Shown piece after piece: positions 1 to 10,259 of a stretch of DNA of 34,629 nucleotides. A model generated the notes under the pieces. The model saw nothing but the letters and a program-made list of their open reading frames with translations. It did not search any database and was not told the origin of the DNA. Source of the stretch: an uncultured bacterium (GTDB lineage Bacteria > Patescibacteriota > Gracilibacteria > Absconditabacterales > Absconditicoccaceae). The translations under genes were made by a program, and so were the position numbers. The stretch's first letter is position 1. Each line of letters opens with the position of its first letter. The stretch is from assembly GCA_946611795.1 (NCBI GenBank), contig CAMOEC010000044.1, positions 1 to 34,629 on the forward strand. Reading direction: 5' to 3'.

Positions 1-2
1 AT

Positions 3-41
3 AGTATAGAATGATTTGCACATTCAGCGAAAGATAATTAA
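3..41 (+). CDS. possible 3' end of a truncated CDS (..SIEGFAHSAKDN*)
   Basis: Short open frame to the window edge with one TGA(Gly), stop TAA 39-41; too short to identify. Confidence 0.2.
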
Positions 42-244
42 AGCAAATGGAGTACATTTCTCATTACATAGACTGATATTAAAGATCTCTTCAGTTTCAT
101 CAGAAGATTACTTATTATTTCCTGATGACGTTATTATTATATTCCAAAAAAAATTATTTTGCAAATTTTTTTATACTTTTTTTGTACTAGTTGAGAACTG
201 GTAAGATTCTTAGTTTATTTTTTTTATATTATTTTTTTAATAAT

Positions 245-276
245 AAAAGATCTAACAGTATACCATTAGATCTTTT
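245..276 (-). terminator. rho-independent-like terminator for the 287-712 gene
   Basis: Perfect 11-bp inverted repeat AAAAGATCTAA/TTAGATCTTTT just past the stop codon; AT-rich tract follows on the minus strand. Confidence 0.7.
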
Positions 277-286
277 AGTTCTTTTT

Positions 287-712
287 CTATCTTCGGTTCC
301 GAATTCTGTTGATATTCTTTGTGGCTGAGGTAAAGATAGTGAGTGAGAATATTCCAATGATGATTGATATAACAAAGATTCCATTTTTAGAATCTGAATT
401 CAATGATATTGGACGAATGAGTATCGCTATGGCATAGATCAGTAGCGAAAACGATACGCCTCGAATTCTCATGTAATATTCTATCAGAGCGTTTGGATTC
501 CTTGTTCTTTGGTAAAGCGTCACTCCTCCAGCTTTGATGAACTTTGTAAGATAGTAGAAGGAAAAACATTCTACAACCATTCCAAAGATCAGGTTTTTGA
601 TAAGCCAATCCTCAGAACATAGACCATTAATACATAGTCCCATAAAATGGGCCGCAACGAGCATTATTATTCCTAGAACAATACTGCCCTCATAAATTGT
701 TTTTGATTTCAT
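287..712 (-). CDS. hypothetical multi-pass membrane protein, 141 aa
   Basis: Intact ORF with several hydrophobic segments; all glycines GGN, no in-frame TGA. Confidence 0.7.
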   Translation of the reverse strand: MKSKTIYEGSIVLGIIMLVAAHFMGLCINGLCSEDWLIKNLIFGMVVECFSFYYLTKFIKAGGVTLYQRTRNPNALIEYYMRIRGVSFSLLIYAIAILIRPISLNSDSKNGIFVISIIIGIFSLTIFTSATKNINRIRNRR

Positions 713-1017
713 AATATTAAGTATTTGTTTTTGATTATTGATTTTGTTTATTTATGTATGGTTATAATAAATAAAAAGATGATGTTTTACAAGTTGTATT
801 AAGAAAATTATGAAAAAAATCTAATTATAATGTTATTCTAAAAGTCTTTAATCTTCTTTATTACCCTATATTGCTTACAATAATTGATTAAGAACAGAGA
901 TTCTAGTTATAAATTGCTGTTATTGTATCTATCGTCAATTCATCGTCAATTTTTTTCTATTGATTATAGTTTTAAAGATTCTATATTTTATTTAGTTTAT
1001 TTGGTATATTCTTCGTT

Positions 1018-2349
1018 ATGTATAATATAAAATTACCTGATTTATCAGTTATATCAGATGAAAGGAAGAAATATTTAGAAAAAAATACTGATGAATTATA
1101 CAGAAGGTGTAATTTAGGTAAATATCTTGATGATGAATATTATCCTCGAGAAAAATTAAAATATATGGAAATTCCATCTGAATTTAATTCTCCTGAAGAA
1201 TTGTATTTTACTGTTCATTTTTTAAGAATGAGGTGAAATCTCACTCTTGTTAAAAGTTCAAGTTGAGGATATTTCAGAATGAATGTACCTCCTTTTGTTC
1301 AGAAATTATTATCTGATTTGGATCGTAAGTGAATAGAAGCACAGTCAGATATTAATTTTACTAAGAGTGAGAAGAATTATTTTTCTCATGAATGAATATT
1401 AGAAGAGGCGATATCGTCTTCTCAAATAGAATGAGCTCAAATTTCTGTTAATGAGGCAAAAGAGATAATAATGAGAAAATGGCAACCTAAGAATAAACAT
1501 GAGATAATGGTTGTAAATAATTATCAGGCAATGTTGTTTATAACAAATGAGATTAATAATGCTGCTTTATCTAAAGATGTATTATTGGATATACAAGATA
1601 TAGTAACTAGAAATACGCTTGATGATGAATGGAAAAGCTGAAGATTTAGAACTGATGAAGATAATATTGTTGTAATGAATGCTGCCAGCTGAGAGATATA
1701 CCATATACCACCAAAAGAGGCAGAAATGTTAAAAGAATTAGATGATTTAATTGACTTTGCAAATGATAAAGATGGGACTTTTATTCATCCTTTTATAAAA
1801 GCTATAATTTTGCATTTTTGGATAGGATATCTTCACCCTTTCTGTGATTGAAATTGAAGAATTGCTAGAGCTATCTTTTATCGATATTTAAATAAAAAAT
1901 GATATAAGGATTTTACTTATATTCCAATATCTAGAGCTATTAAAAATTCTAGAAAACAATATTGAGATGCTTATATATATTCTTCTCAAGAATGATATGA
2001 TTTAACATTTTTTCTTGTTTATATTGCTCAGAAAACTCAGCAAGCATTTAAAGAGTATAAAGAGTTTATTCTAAAACAAAAAGAAGAAAATGGCTCATTA
2101 CAGGTAAAAATTTCTTCTTTATATGGTGTCTTATTGAATGAGAGACAATTATCTGTAATTACTTACTTTATTGAAAATCCTAAAAAATATACAAATAATA
2201 GTGTGTATCAAAATCAATATAAAGTATCACAGAATACTGCAAAAACAGATCTCTTATGATTAAAGGAGATTTGATTGTTACAGACAAAGAATGAATGAAA
2301 TTTTATTAATTATTATCCTACTCAAGCTCTATTAGATTTGTGTAAGTAA
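1018..2349 (+). CDS. Fic domain protein, 443 aa (probable AMPylase, inhibitory-helix class)
   Basis: 444 codons in frame with TGA=Gly; Fic motif HPFCDGNGRIAR at 1834-1869 (both core glycines TGA); upstream SSQIEG fits the (S/T)xxxE(G/N) inhibitory motif. Confidence 0.93.
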
Positions 2350-2359
2350 TTATTTTTTA

Positions 2360-3787
2360 TTAGTTATGTCTGAAACTTCTTAATCAAAATTCGAAGATAT
2401 TGGCGATATTTTGTTTGAGAATCTTTTTGTAAATATTTATTCATTTCTTGAAAAATATTAGTTATTGCGTGATATGTTTTTATAAAAGTATTCGTTTCCA
2501 TACTGGCATAACGTGGATTTTTTTTCAATCTTTTTCTATCTCGTCGAATTCATTATATGTTAGAATAAATCATTCTTTCAATTTGCACTTTTCTAAAGCT
2601 ATTTCTAATCACTCGATTTCTCTTTTTTCGTTATGAATGTCTAGAGTTCGTGTTACTTGTATGGCTGATAGAAAGTTACTATTTATCTTATCTTTTATAA
2701 CAAAATCACATTCTTTTTTATCTTCGATATAGTAGAAATTTTTGCTGTTTCTAAAAAGTTCTATGGCAACGATGTTTTCCAATATTTTTCATTCATTTTT
2801 TGAGTAATTGTTTCATAGTTTTATGAATCATGGATCTATAAGATAGTTTTTGTTTGGGTTGATTATTTCTCATTTAGGAGCTCGTGTTAGTTTTTGACAT
2901 GTGATTTTGAAAAAAGCTTCCTTTAAGTAATCCTCGTATTTTAATAGTGTTGCTTTTGATATATTGATTCACTGTGTTTTTAGATATTGTTCGAATTTTG
3001 TTATAGATAGTATTGAACTATACATATTTAATGAATATTTCATGAGGTATTCCATGGCCTTTTTGTCTTGAATATTGTGTCTTTCTAATATATCTCTATA
3101 AAATATTGTTTCATAGTATCATTCAAGAAGTTCTCTCTTTTTCTCTTCATCTTCTTCTTTTACAACCAATGGGAATCCTCAAAATTCGATATATTTGTCG
3201 AATAGATTAATTATTTTACTTCTTTGTGAAATGTTATGCTCGATATTTTTAGTTTCGATATTATTTTGTGCTACAATTTCTTTAAATGAAAAAGGTAACA
3301 TAAGTTTTTGTGTATATCTTCATCTTAATTCGGTATTTATTTCGTTCATTAATAGTTTAGATGAACTTCAGGAAATGATGATATTATATCAGTCATCATG
3401 AAATGTTCTTATAACATTTCATCGATTTTCAAGTTTTTGTATTTCATCGAAAAAGATATATTTTGGATAATGTCCGTATAATTCGTAGAATATAGTTAAT
3501 AATTCTCAAACATCTTTTGTTTGTAACTCTAGTAATCTATAATTTTCAAAGTCTATAAATAGTATATCATTTTTTGGAATTCAATTATTTATAAGTTGGT
3601 GGATTAATTGATACATAAATGATGTTTTTCATGCACGTCTTGGTCAGATTATTGCCAAGACGTTATACATATTATTTAAGTTGATGTTTGAATCATCTCT
3701 AAAATATAGTGATGGAAGTTCTTTGTTTTGCCGCTCAACAATTAATGTTTTAATTGAATCTCTGAGAAATTGTTGCATATTGTTCAT
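2360..3787 (-). CDS. AAA-family ATPase, DUF4143-type, 475 aa
   Basis: Frame 476 codons; MNNMQQFLRDSIKTLIVERQNKELPSLYFRDD..VLAIIGPRRAGKTSFMYQLI..ILFIDFENYRL typical of AAA_14/DUF4143 proteins; Walker A glycines include TGA. Confidence 0.85.
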
Positions 3788-3864
3788 TTAATTAAACAAA
3801 TAAATACTTTTCTGTTTATTATATTAAACAATTTTGTCTTTTTTTCAAATCTTTTATTTAAAAA

Positions 3865-3891
3865 ACAAGAGGAAGTATTCTTTCCTCTTGT
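3865..3891 (-). terminator. rho-independent terminator for the 3903-4214 gene
   Basis: Inverted repeat ACAAGAGGAA/TTCCTCTTGT followed on the minus strand by a T run. Confidence 0.8.
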
Positions 3892-3902
3892 AATGATACG
3901 AT

Positions 3903-4214
3903 TTAGGCAGTTTTTTTCTTTTCTGCTTTAAGTCTTTTGATGCTTTCAAGATAGAAACCATTTGATGCCTCTATTGTGACACCATCAAGTGCCGGTTCGA
4001 TCAGGAAACGGATATTCCATTTACCTGAAGATTGAGTTTCGATGATTTCAAATGAGCTACAGAGTACTGCAAACGTCTTTCTAGAACGTCTGGTTTTCTT
4101 TGAGTCATTAACACGGATTACCAATACCGCTTCACAATCAAGATCTTGGTGGAGCTTTTTGGCTCTTTGGCAGTAGTTACTGCGTTTAACTTTTAACCTG
4201 TATTCTTTATTCAT
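3903..4214 (-). CDS. hypothetical basic protein, 103 aa
   Basis: Intact ORF, no in-frame TGA, CGT/CGG-type Arg codons, own terminator. Confidence 0.7.
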   Translation of the reverse strand: MNKEYRLKVKRSNYCQRAKKLHQDLDCEAVLVIRVNDSKKTRRSRKTFAVLCSSFEIIETQSSGKWNIRFLIEPALDGVTIEASNGFYLESIKRLKAEKKKTA

Positions 4215-4338
4215 ATTTTTATTTTTTTGGGTAGATTTAAGTTAATTATCTTTTTTGTTATTTCAAGAAAAACACTTATTGAAAAATTAATTTATAATCA
4301 TAGTATTATTTTTGTTTTATCCTCACTACTACCCTCTT

Positions 4339-5499
4339 ATGATTACCTTATATGAAACTCATGATCCAAAGAGATTGAATGTAACAAGAATTTTTGCTAG
4401 TAATGCTAAAATAGCTATAGAATGAGAAGAAAAATGAGAAGATATCCTTAATGGATGTTGAGGATCAGATTCTTTAAGTTTTGGAATATGAAGAAATGAT
4501 TTTGAGAAGTTTGTTAATGCAGCTAAAGAAAAGTATCAAGATTATGTTGAAGATGAAGAAAAATGTAAGGAATTATGGTGAGAAGAATGGAATGAATATA
4601 ATGAATTAACTAAAAAGATATTAATGGCATTGGTTTGAAATTTTAGTGTAGATATTGCCTATCGTCAGATTTATTGGTTTTGCTCAGATGAAGGAATTAA
4701 AATTATTGATGAAAGAGGTTTGGGTGAGGTTGAAGAAAAGGGAGAAGATGATGTTAAGGCGGATCATATTCCTACGATTGAGGAAACTGAGGAATTAGTA
4801 AAAGAAAGAATTCAATGATTTAGAAAATGAACTAAAGATGTTCCATGTTATCTTCATTCATTTCATGTAAGAGATCTTTTAAAGAAAAATTGATTTGATG
4901 AAACAGTTCAATTAGCTTGATTATTACATGATATTGTTGAGGATTGAGATACTTCTTTTTCTGAACTTACTTCAAGGAGATATTCTAATGAAGTTGTTAG
5001 ATTAGTTGATTTAGCTACTCATGATATGTCTACAAAAGATTCTTTTCAAAGATGGAAAGATATGATGAAAAGATTAGAATGAGCTTGTGATAGAAATGCT
5101 TGGGCTATTAAGTTAGCTGATATTTGTGATAATGTAAATGATTGTCATACTATGCCTAATATTGCTAAGAAAAGAAGATTCTTATTTGAAAAATGTCCTT
5201 ATTTTGTTGAGCAAGGAAATAAATGGTTCTGATGAACAGAATTTTATATAGAGTTTTTAAGAAGATATCATAGACAACTTGAGAGGTTTGTAGATGAGGA
5301 AAAAAGAAGAGCTTATTGAAGGGCTATGTGGTTAATTACATGGATAGCTTTTCTTTGAGCTGCTTGTTTATGAGGATATTGATGGTATGTTAATAATAGC
5401 TCTTTTATGAAATTATCATTAGTAGTTATTATTGCTTTAGGAATTTTTATGGGAATAATGCATATTATCTGTTTTAGATTACCTCATAAGAATGATTAG
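4339..5499 (+). CDS. HD-domain protein, RelA/SpoT-hydrolase-like, with C-terminal TM helices, 386 aa
   Basis: 387 codons with TGA=Gly; YLHSFHVRDLL..LAGLLHDIVEDGDTSFSEL..IKLADICDNVND matches H..HDxxED..KLAD..N; two hydrophobic helices near C-terminus; no synthetase domain seen. Confidence 0.8.
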
Positions 5500-5539
5500 A
5501 TAGTATTATATAGCTTTTTTATGTCTTTTTTGTTATCAT

Positions 5540-5779
5540 ATGGTTTGATGATATGATTGGAGATGATTTGATAGAAGGTGAATACATAAAGATACTTGAG
5601 AGAAATATGATCGTTTTTGATTTGATAGATATGGAATACATAAAGATACTTGAACTAGATATGATGTAGAATGAAAAACAAGAGATTATAAATCTGGAGA
5701 TGAAAGGTTTAATTTCTTAAAGAATGCGAGTAAAGAAGAAATAAAGTATAGAATACGTAAGAAGTTAAATATCCAATAA
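5540..5779 (+). CDS. small repeat protein, 79 aa (tandem YDxxGFDRxGIHKDTG units)
   Basis: Frame 80 codons with TGA=Gly: MVGGYDWRGFDRRGIHKDTGEKYDRFGFDRYGIHKDTGTRYDVEGKTRDY.. Confidence 0.7.
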
Positions 5780-5804
5780 TTTATTTATATTGTAGTTATT
5801 TATA

Positions 5805-5930
5805 ATGGAAGAATTAGCTAGGATGATGATACAACAATGATGGAAATTAGAAGATATTGTTGATGCTACTGGTTTAGATGAAGATGAAGTTAAAGAGATT
5901 ATGAAAAATGAAAAGTCTGAAAAAGATTAA
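5805..5930 (+). CDS. small protein, 41 aa, HTH-like segment
   Basis: MEELARMMIQQGWKLEDIVDATGLDEDEVKEIMKNEKSEKD; resembles the C-terminal 'G.s.edIa..TGLs.eeI' tail of Rpn/PD-(D/E)XK transposase-like proteins. Confidence 0.5.
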
Positions 5931-6012
5931 TTTTTCTGTTATTTGATACTTATTTGAATTGTTTATTGTTATATTATTTAGTTTTGCTTTATTTGTTATT
6001 TATTATAAGTAG
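5908..6012 (+). CDS. putative small hydrophobic peptide, 34 aa
   Basis: ATG frame overlapping end of the 41-aa gene: MKSLKKINFSVIGYLFELFIVILFSFALFVIYYK; charged N-terminus plus one TM helix. Confidence 0.4.
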
Positions 6013-6016
6013 GAAA

Positions 6017-6160
6017 GTGATACTTAGTTATGAAGAAAGAATAGAGAGGAAGAAAGAATCTTATAGAAGATTAGTTATCAAGAAAAGAAGATGAAAAAAT
6101 TATGATTATAAGATGGCTTTTTTGTGTGGCTTTGTATGTATTTTTTATTTTTATATTTAA
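6017..6160 (+). CDS. possible small basic/hydrophobic protein, 47 aa (GTG start)
   Basis: Open frame VILSYEERIERKKESYRRLVIKKRRGKNYDYKMAFLCGFVCIFYFYI with one TGA; no ATG start. Confidence 0.3.
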
Positions 6161-6193
6161 TGCTTATGAAAGATTGGTTCATAACTGTTAATT

Positions 6194-6220
6194 CAGTATG
6201 TTCCAAAATGGAACATACTG
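6194..6220. repeat. perfect 12-bp inverted repeat, 3-nt spacer
   Basis: CAGTATGTTCCA-AAA-TGGAACATACTG; no following T run, so operator or RNA hairpin rather than a clear terminator. Confidence 0.9.
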
Positions 6221-6377
6221 AAATGGTAGTTTTTAGACTACTATTTTGTAATATTGAATAATTTATTGATTTTTTAATTTGGTTTTTTTGTCCTATCTGA
6301 TTAAGTTTCTTAATTTGACTTTTTGTTATATAAATATATGTATTAAGTATATTTTTATCCATTATATATTGTATTGG

Positions 6378-6938
6378 ATGAATAATCATACTAATAAAAT
6401 TGTACAAGTTATAGCTTACCTTTTACAGAAAGAAGGTCAAATGGATTATCTTAAGATAATAAAGCTTATATTTTTTGCAGATAAATTACATATAAAAAAA
6501 TATTGAAGGTTGATTACTGATGATTCGTATTATGCTATGGATAAATGACCTGTTGCTTCACTTACTCTTAATATTATAAAGGAGCCAGAACAATTAGCTG
6601 AATGATTGGAATTACCATTCACAAATGATGGATATGACTTAAGAGTTATAAAACCAATAAATGATTTTGATCGTTTATCTGAGGTTGAAAAAGAGACTCT
6701 AGATTTGATATATGCTAGATTTAATCAATATGATCAACGACATTTAGTTAGTCTTACTCATAATTATATTGAATGGCAAAATTTGAAACAAGAAGTTGAC
6801 GTAATGTCAAGAGTGCAAATGGATATTAAAGACTTTTTTCAGGATTCAGAAAATCAAGATCCTATTTTCAATATACCTAAGGAAGAAGTTGATTTAGCTA
6901 AAGATTTATATTTAGAGAGAGAACAATACGCAATATAA
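6378..6938 (+). CDS. Panacea (DUF4065/SocA-like) antitoxin-domain protein, 186 aa
   Basis: 187 codons with TGA=Gly; MDYLKIIKLIFFADKLHIKKYGRLITDDSYYAMDKGPVASL matches the KLlyFA...G..l..D.y.A...GPV signature. Confidence 0.85.
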
Positions 6939-6965
6939 CGATGCTGAGGATTTGCTTGCATCGTT
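6937..6965 (+). terminator. hairpin downstream of the Panacea gene
   Basis: AACGATGC ... GCATCGTT stem (8 bp) overlapping the stop codon, followed by TTTC. Confidence 0.5.
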
Positions 6966-7064
6966 TTCTAGGTGACAAGTATTTTTGTGTCATGGGAAAA
7001 TTAATACGAAACAGTTTCATTACCAGGTTTTGTTAAACAGTGATTTTTTTGAAACTTGAGAAAT

Positions 7065-7160
7065 GGTATATTTTTATTCATTATGTGTATTGTATGAATT
7101 GTTATACAAATAAACTTGTATAAGTTGTAGCTTACTGTGTTATTGTATTATGAGAAAATA
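7065..7160 (+). pseudogene. decayed duplicate of the promoter/5' end of the Panacea gene
   Basis: gtatatttttattcattatgtgtattgtATGaattgttatacaaataaacttgtaTAAgttgtagcttac parallels 6348-6420; peptide MNCYTNKLV*VVAY vs MNNHTNKIVQVIAY. Confidence 0.7.
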
Positions 7161-7173
7161 AGTTAATATTGGT

Positions 7174-8100
7174 TTAATAATTAGTTCGTTTGTCTCAGTT
7201 ATGACGTTCAATGTCTCAGTCTTCATAGATTGTTCAACTTCGATTATGTTTGATAGGAGTTAATTGTTCTCATTTCTTTATTTTATTGATAGTTGTTTTT
7301 CGGTTCTTTGTTATTTCTTCTAATGATCAGAAGTAGGTATCAAGTTCTGTGTTTTTCATGTCTTCTTCAAATGTTTTGAGGTTAGAAGGAATCCTATAGA
7401 GAAGTTCTTTGTGTATTCGATAATAGTAATTGTTATGTTCTAGTATTTTGCATGACTCATTATTTCGAGAAAAAGTTTTTCAGAAGTAGGTTAGATATTT
7501 TTTGAATCTATCAAATAATACTAGTAGGTTCTTATCGTTTAGTTTTTCTATAACAATATAAAAATGAGGGATATCTGGCATTGTTTTAGCATAGGTATAA
7601 TTACATGAGAATAGTGGCTTAAATCTTCTAATGTCTTTAGTTAATCAATATATTAATTTAGCTCATTTGGGAGTGCTTATATTTTCTTTTGTAATTAGAC
7701 GTGATAATATTTTTAGTTTTATTACTCGATTTTTAAAATCTCAATTTTGTACATGTCATAATATATTTCAATCACAAAACTTTTCTATGGTAACATTTGC
7801 AGATAATATCACAAGAATTTCGTATATTGATAAAGCATCAATTCATTTTTTATGATATTTATCAAATTCATATTTAGGGAAAATTCATGTAAGTTTATCG
7901 GTTAAACCTAAATGATATATAGACTCTACAAATTCATCTATTTTATCACTATAGATGTATCCTCATCCTTTATATAATCATTGCTCAGTTGGTTCTACTA
8001 TCGGAATCTTTCTTATTCTTTTAAGAATTTCAAAAACAGGCATATCATTAAAATAGCTATATTTAGTTGGTTTAATTATTATGCATTCACTATGAACCAT
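7174..8100 (-). CDS. hypothetical protein, 308 aa
   Basis: 309 codons with many TGA=Gly (MVHSECIIIKPTKYSYFNDMPVFEILKRIRKIPIVEPTEQGLYKGGGYIYSD..); no family recognised. Confidence 0.8.
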
Positions 8101-8144
8101 TATTTATGATAAAATAAATAGGTGTTTTGGTTTTCTTAGTTTTG

Positions 8145-8456
8145 TTATGCTGTTTGTAGTTGTTTATCTACTGAGAGTTTTATTTTATTATATAATTCTT
8201 TTCCTCAATCTTTTTCTTCTATCTTTACTAGATCATATTTTGATTGTAATTTCATCCATAATTGAGCTGAAGTTCAAAATGCAGCAGATAATCTATATGC
8301 CCAATCAGCATTAATGTTTCTTTTTCATGTGATGATATGGTTTACTTCTTGTGGTGTTTTGTGAATTAATTTTGCTAAAAATTTTTGACTTCGTCATCTT
8401 TCTTGTAATTCTTCTGCTATATGTTCTCCTGGATGGAATATAAATCATTTTGTCAT
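8145..8456 (-). CDS. higA-like: HigA-family (XRE HTH) antitoxin, 103 aa
   Basis: MTKGFIFHPGEHIAEELQERGRSQKFLAKLIHKTPQEVNHIITGKRNINADWAYRLSAAFGTSAQLWMKLQSKYDL matches HigA/VapI signature. Confidence 0.92.
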
Positions 8457-8645
8457 TTGTGTTTGTTTTGCTGTTAAATGTTGTTTGTGTGCGCTTTTGT
8501 ATATTTATACTACATGTATTTGTGCTGTATTTACAAGGTTTTTTTGGTGCTTGTTTTTCTCTTGAATTTAAGTAGTTGCTTAATATAATTATATCGGATT
8601 TAAGAATGTGGATGGATTTATACCTACTTGCAAACCACTATAAAA

Positions 8646-8698
8646 AAATGCTAAAGGGCGATCGGAAGAGTTTGATAACTTCACCGCTTATTACATTT
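8646..8698. ncRNA. candidate structured RNA element
   Basis: Locally GC-richer stretch in a ~370-bp gene-free interval with an imperfect long hairpin: AAATG-c-TAA-agg-GCG-atcg-GAAG ... CTTC-ac-CGC-tta-TTA-CATTT. Confidence 0.25.
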
Positions 8699-8830
8699 CT
8701 ATATTATAGGTAAGTACTATAAATACTGAATACATTTGAGAATCTAATACAGATTTGGCTAAGTGTATTTTTTGTTTATTAGAGGAAGAATAATTATTTT
8801 CTGACTTATTTATCTTGTAATTTAAAAAAT

Positions 8831-9454
8831 ATGGTGTATTCAGAAAGGATGAAGAGGTTTGTTAAATGGAAACAAGAATGTTATGATCTATGGCTGAATC
8901 AATTTGAATGAAAAAGAAGAAAAGAAATAATTGAATCAGCTATAAAGCAAAAATGTGATGATCGAAAATTAAATGAGATTCTAGAACATTTCTGATATGA
9001 TAAGTTAACAATAGATGAAGTTGTAGAATATTATTGATTTTACATGTGAACTGATATTAGAAAAAATAGGGCTTATCGATATTCTCGAGCTGATAACTTA
9101 TCTAGGAATCAGATTATTTTATTAGCAGATAACCTTATGAAAAAATGACCAGATTTTATTAATGATGTTTTAAAATTTAAATGATTAGAACCAATGAAAA
9201 CTATAAAAATAACTAAAGAATATGAATTAAAGCAAGTTAAAGAAATGGAAATTTGAGATAAATTTGAAGTTGAATTAAAAGAGCCTTATGGAATTCAAAT
9301 TGCTCATGTTATTAATGTAGATAAATTATGAGGTATAGTAGCTCAAACGATTCGTAAGACTCCTCTATATTTAAAAGATTGATATGTATTAAGAGAATTA
9401 TGAACTGAGGATTATAGGTTATTAAGTGAGGATGAATTTAAGGAATTAGATTAA
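8831..9454 (+). CDS. hypothetical protein, 207 aa
   Basis: 208 codons with TGA=Gly; MVYSERMKRFVKWKQECYDLWLNQFEGKRRKEIIESAIKQKCDDRK.. Confidence 0.75.
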
Positions 9455-9508
9455 AAAGAATCAAAATAATATTATATAAATTTTAGATTATTTATTTATA
9501 AAAATACC

Positions 9509-9802
9509 ATGACTACATCTGAAAATATATTCTTACCAGACTATGACGATAATGAAATAATCTATTGGGAAGATGATTGAGTTTATTATAAATTTCCTAA
9601 TAAAATAACGGAGAAAAATAAGCATAAAGCAGAATGCTTTGATGCATATAATAACTCATTTGTAGATTTCTCTTGAAAAACTGCAGATGAAATTGCTAAT
9701 TACTGTTTTGAGTATAATTATTCTTTTTGACGTGAGATTTGAATGAGTGAATATGATAATGCAAGAAATGGTGTATTAGAAAGACAAAAACAGAATTCTT
9801 AA
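9509..9802 (+). CDS. hypothetical acidic protein, 97 aa
   Basis: 98 codons with TGA=Gly; MTTSENIFLPDYDDNEIIYWEDDGVYYKFPNK.. Confidence 0.7.
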
Positions 9803-9827
9803 CTTTATATTTTAACATATTATAAAT

Positions 9828-10217
9828 ATGGTACTAATTTATAAAAGAGATGATCCTAAATATGCTAATGATACAAGCATTGATTTCTTAGAGAACGGAG
9901 ATATACGTGTTGATTGATCAGAATATTGAACAATGATAAATGATTATCAATCTCATGATGATGAACTAGCTTTCTCTATTCATAAAGAAGATTTCCCTAA
10001 ATTAATTGAAGCTATTAAGGAAAAGAAACCTGATTTAAAATTAGATGAAAATAAATGTATGTCATTATTTCCATGAAGTTGGTGAAGATTATCTAAGATA
10101 CAACATGATATCTTTATGTATCTTTATGCAGCATTTGCAGAAGAATTATGATATCGTCACATTAAATATCTTTGTGATGATGCTTGAATTAAAGTTTACG
10201 ATGTTGTATTGTATTAG
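9828..10217 (+). CDS. hypothetical protein, 129 aa
   Basis: 130 codons with TGA=Gly; MVLIYKRDDPKYANDTSIDFLENGDIRVDGSEYGTM.. Confidence 0.7.
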
Positions 10218-10259
10218 TATTTTAATCTTATTATAAAGATTCAGGTTTATGAAAATATA

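Noticed and set aside
2448-2636. Plus-strand 62-aa ORF (and 3195-3401)
   Set aside because: Antisense to the DUF4143-type ATPase at 2360-3787; low-complexity translation.
6078-6407. Minus-strand 109-aa ORF
   Set aside because: Isoleucine/lysine-rich AT artefact opposite small ORFs and the Panacea gene start, spans the palindrome; the real genes lie on the plus strand.
8658-8672. GATCGGAAGAG resembling an Illumina adapter start
   Set aside because: Only an 11-nt match and the sequence continues without further adapter identity; likely chance.
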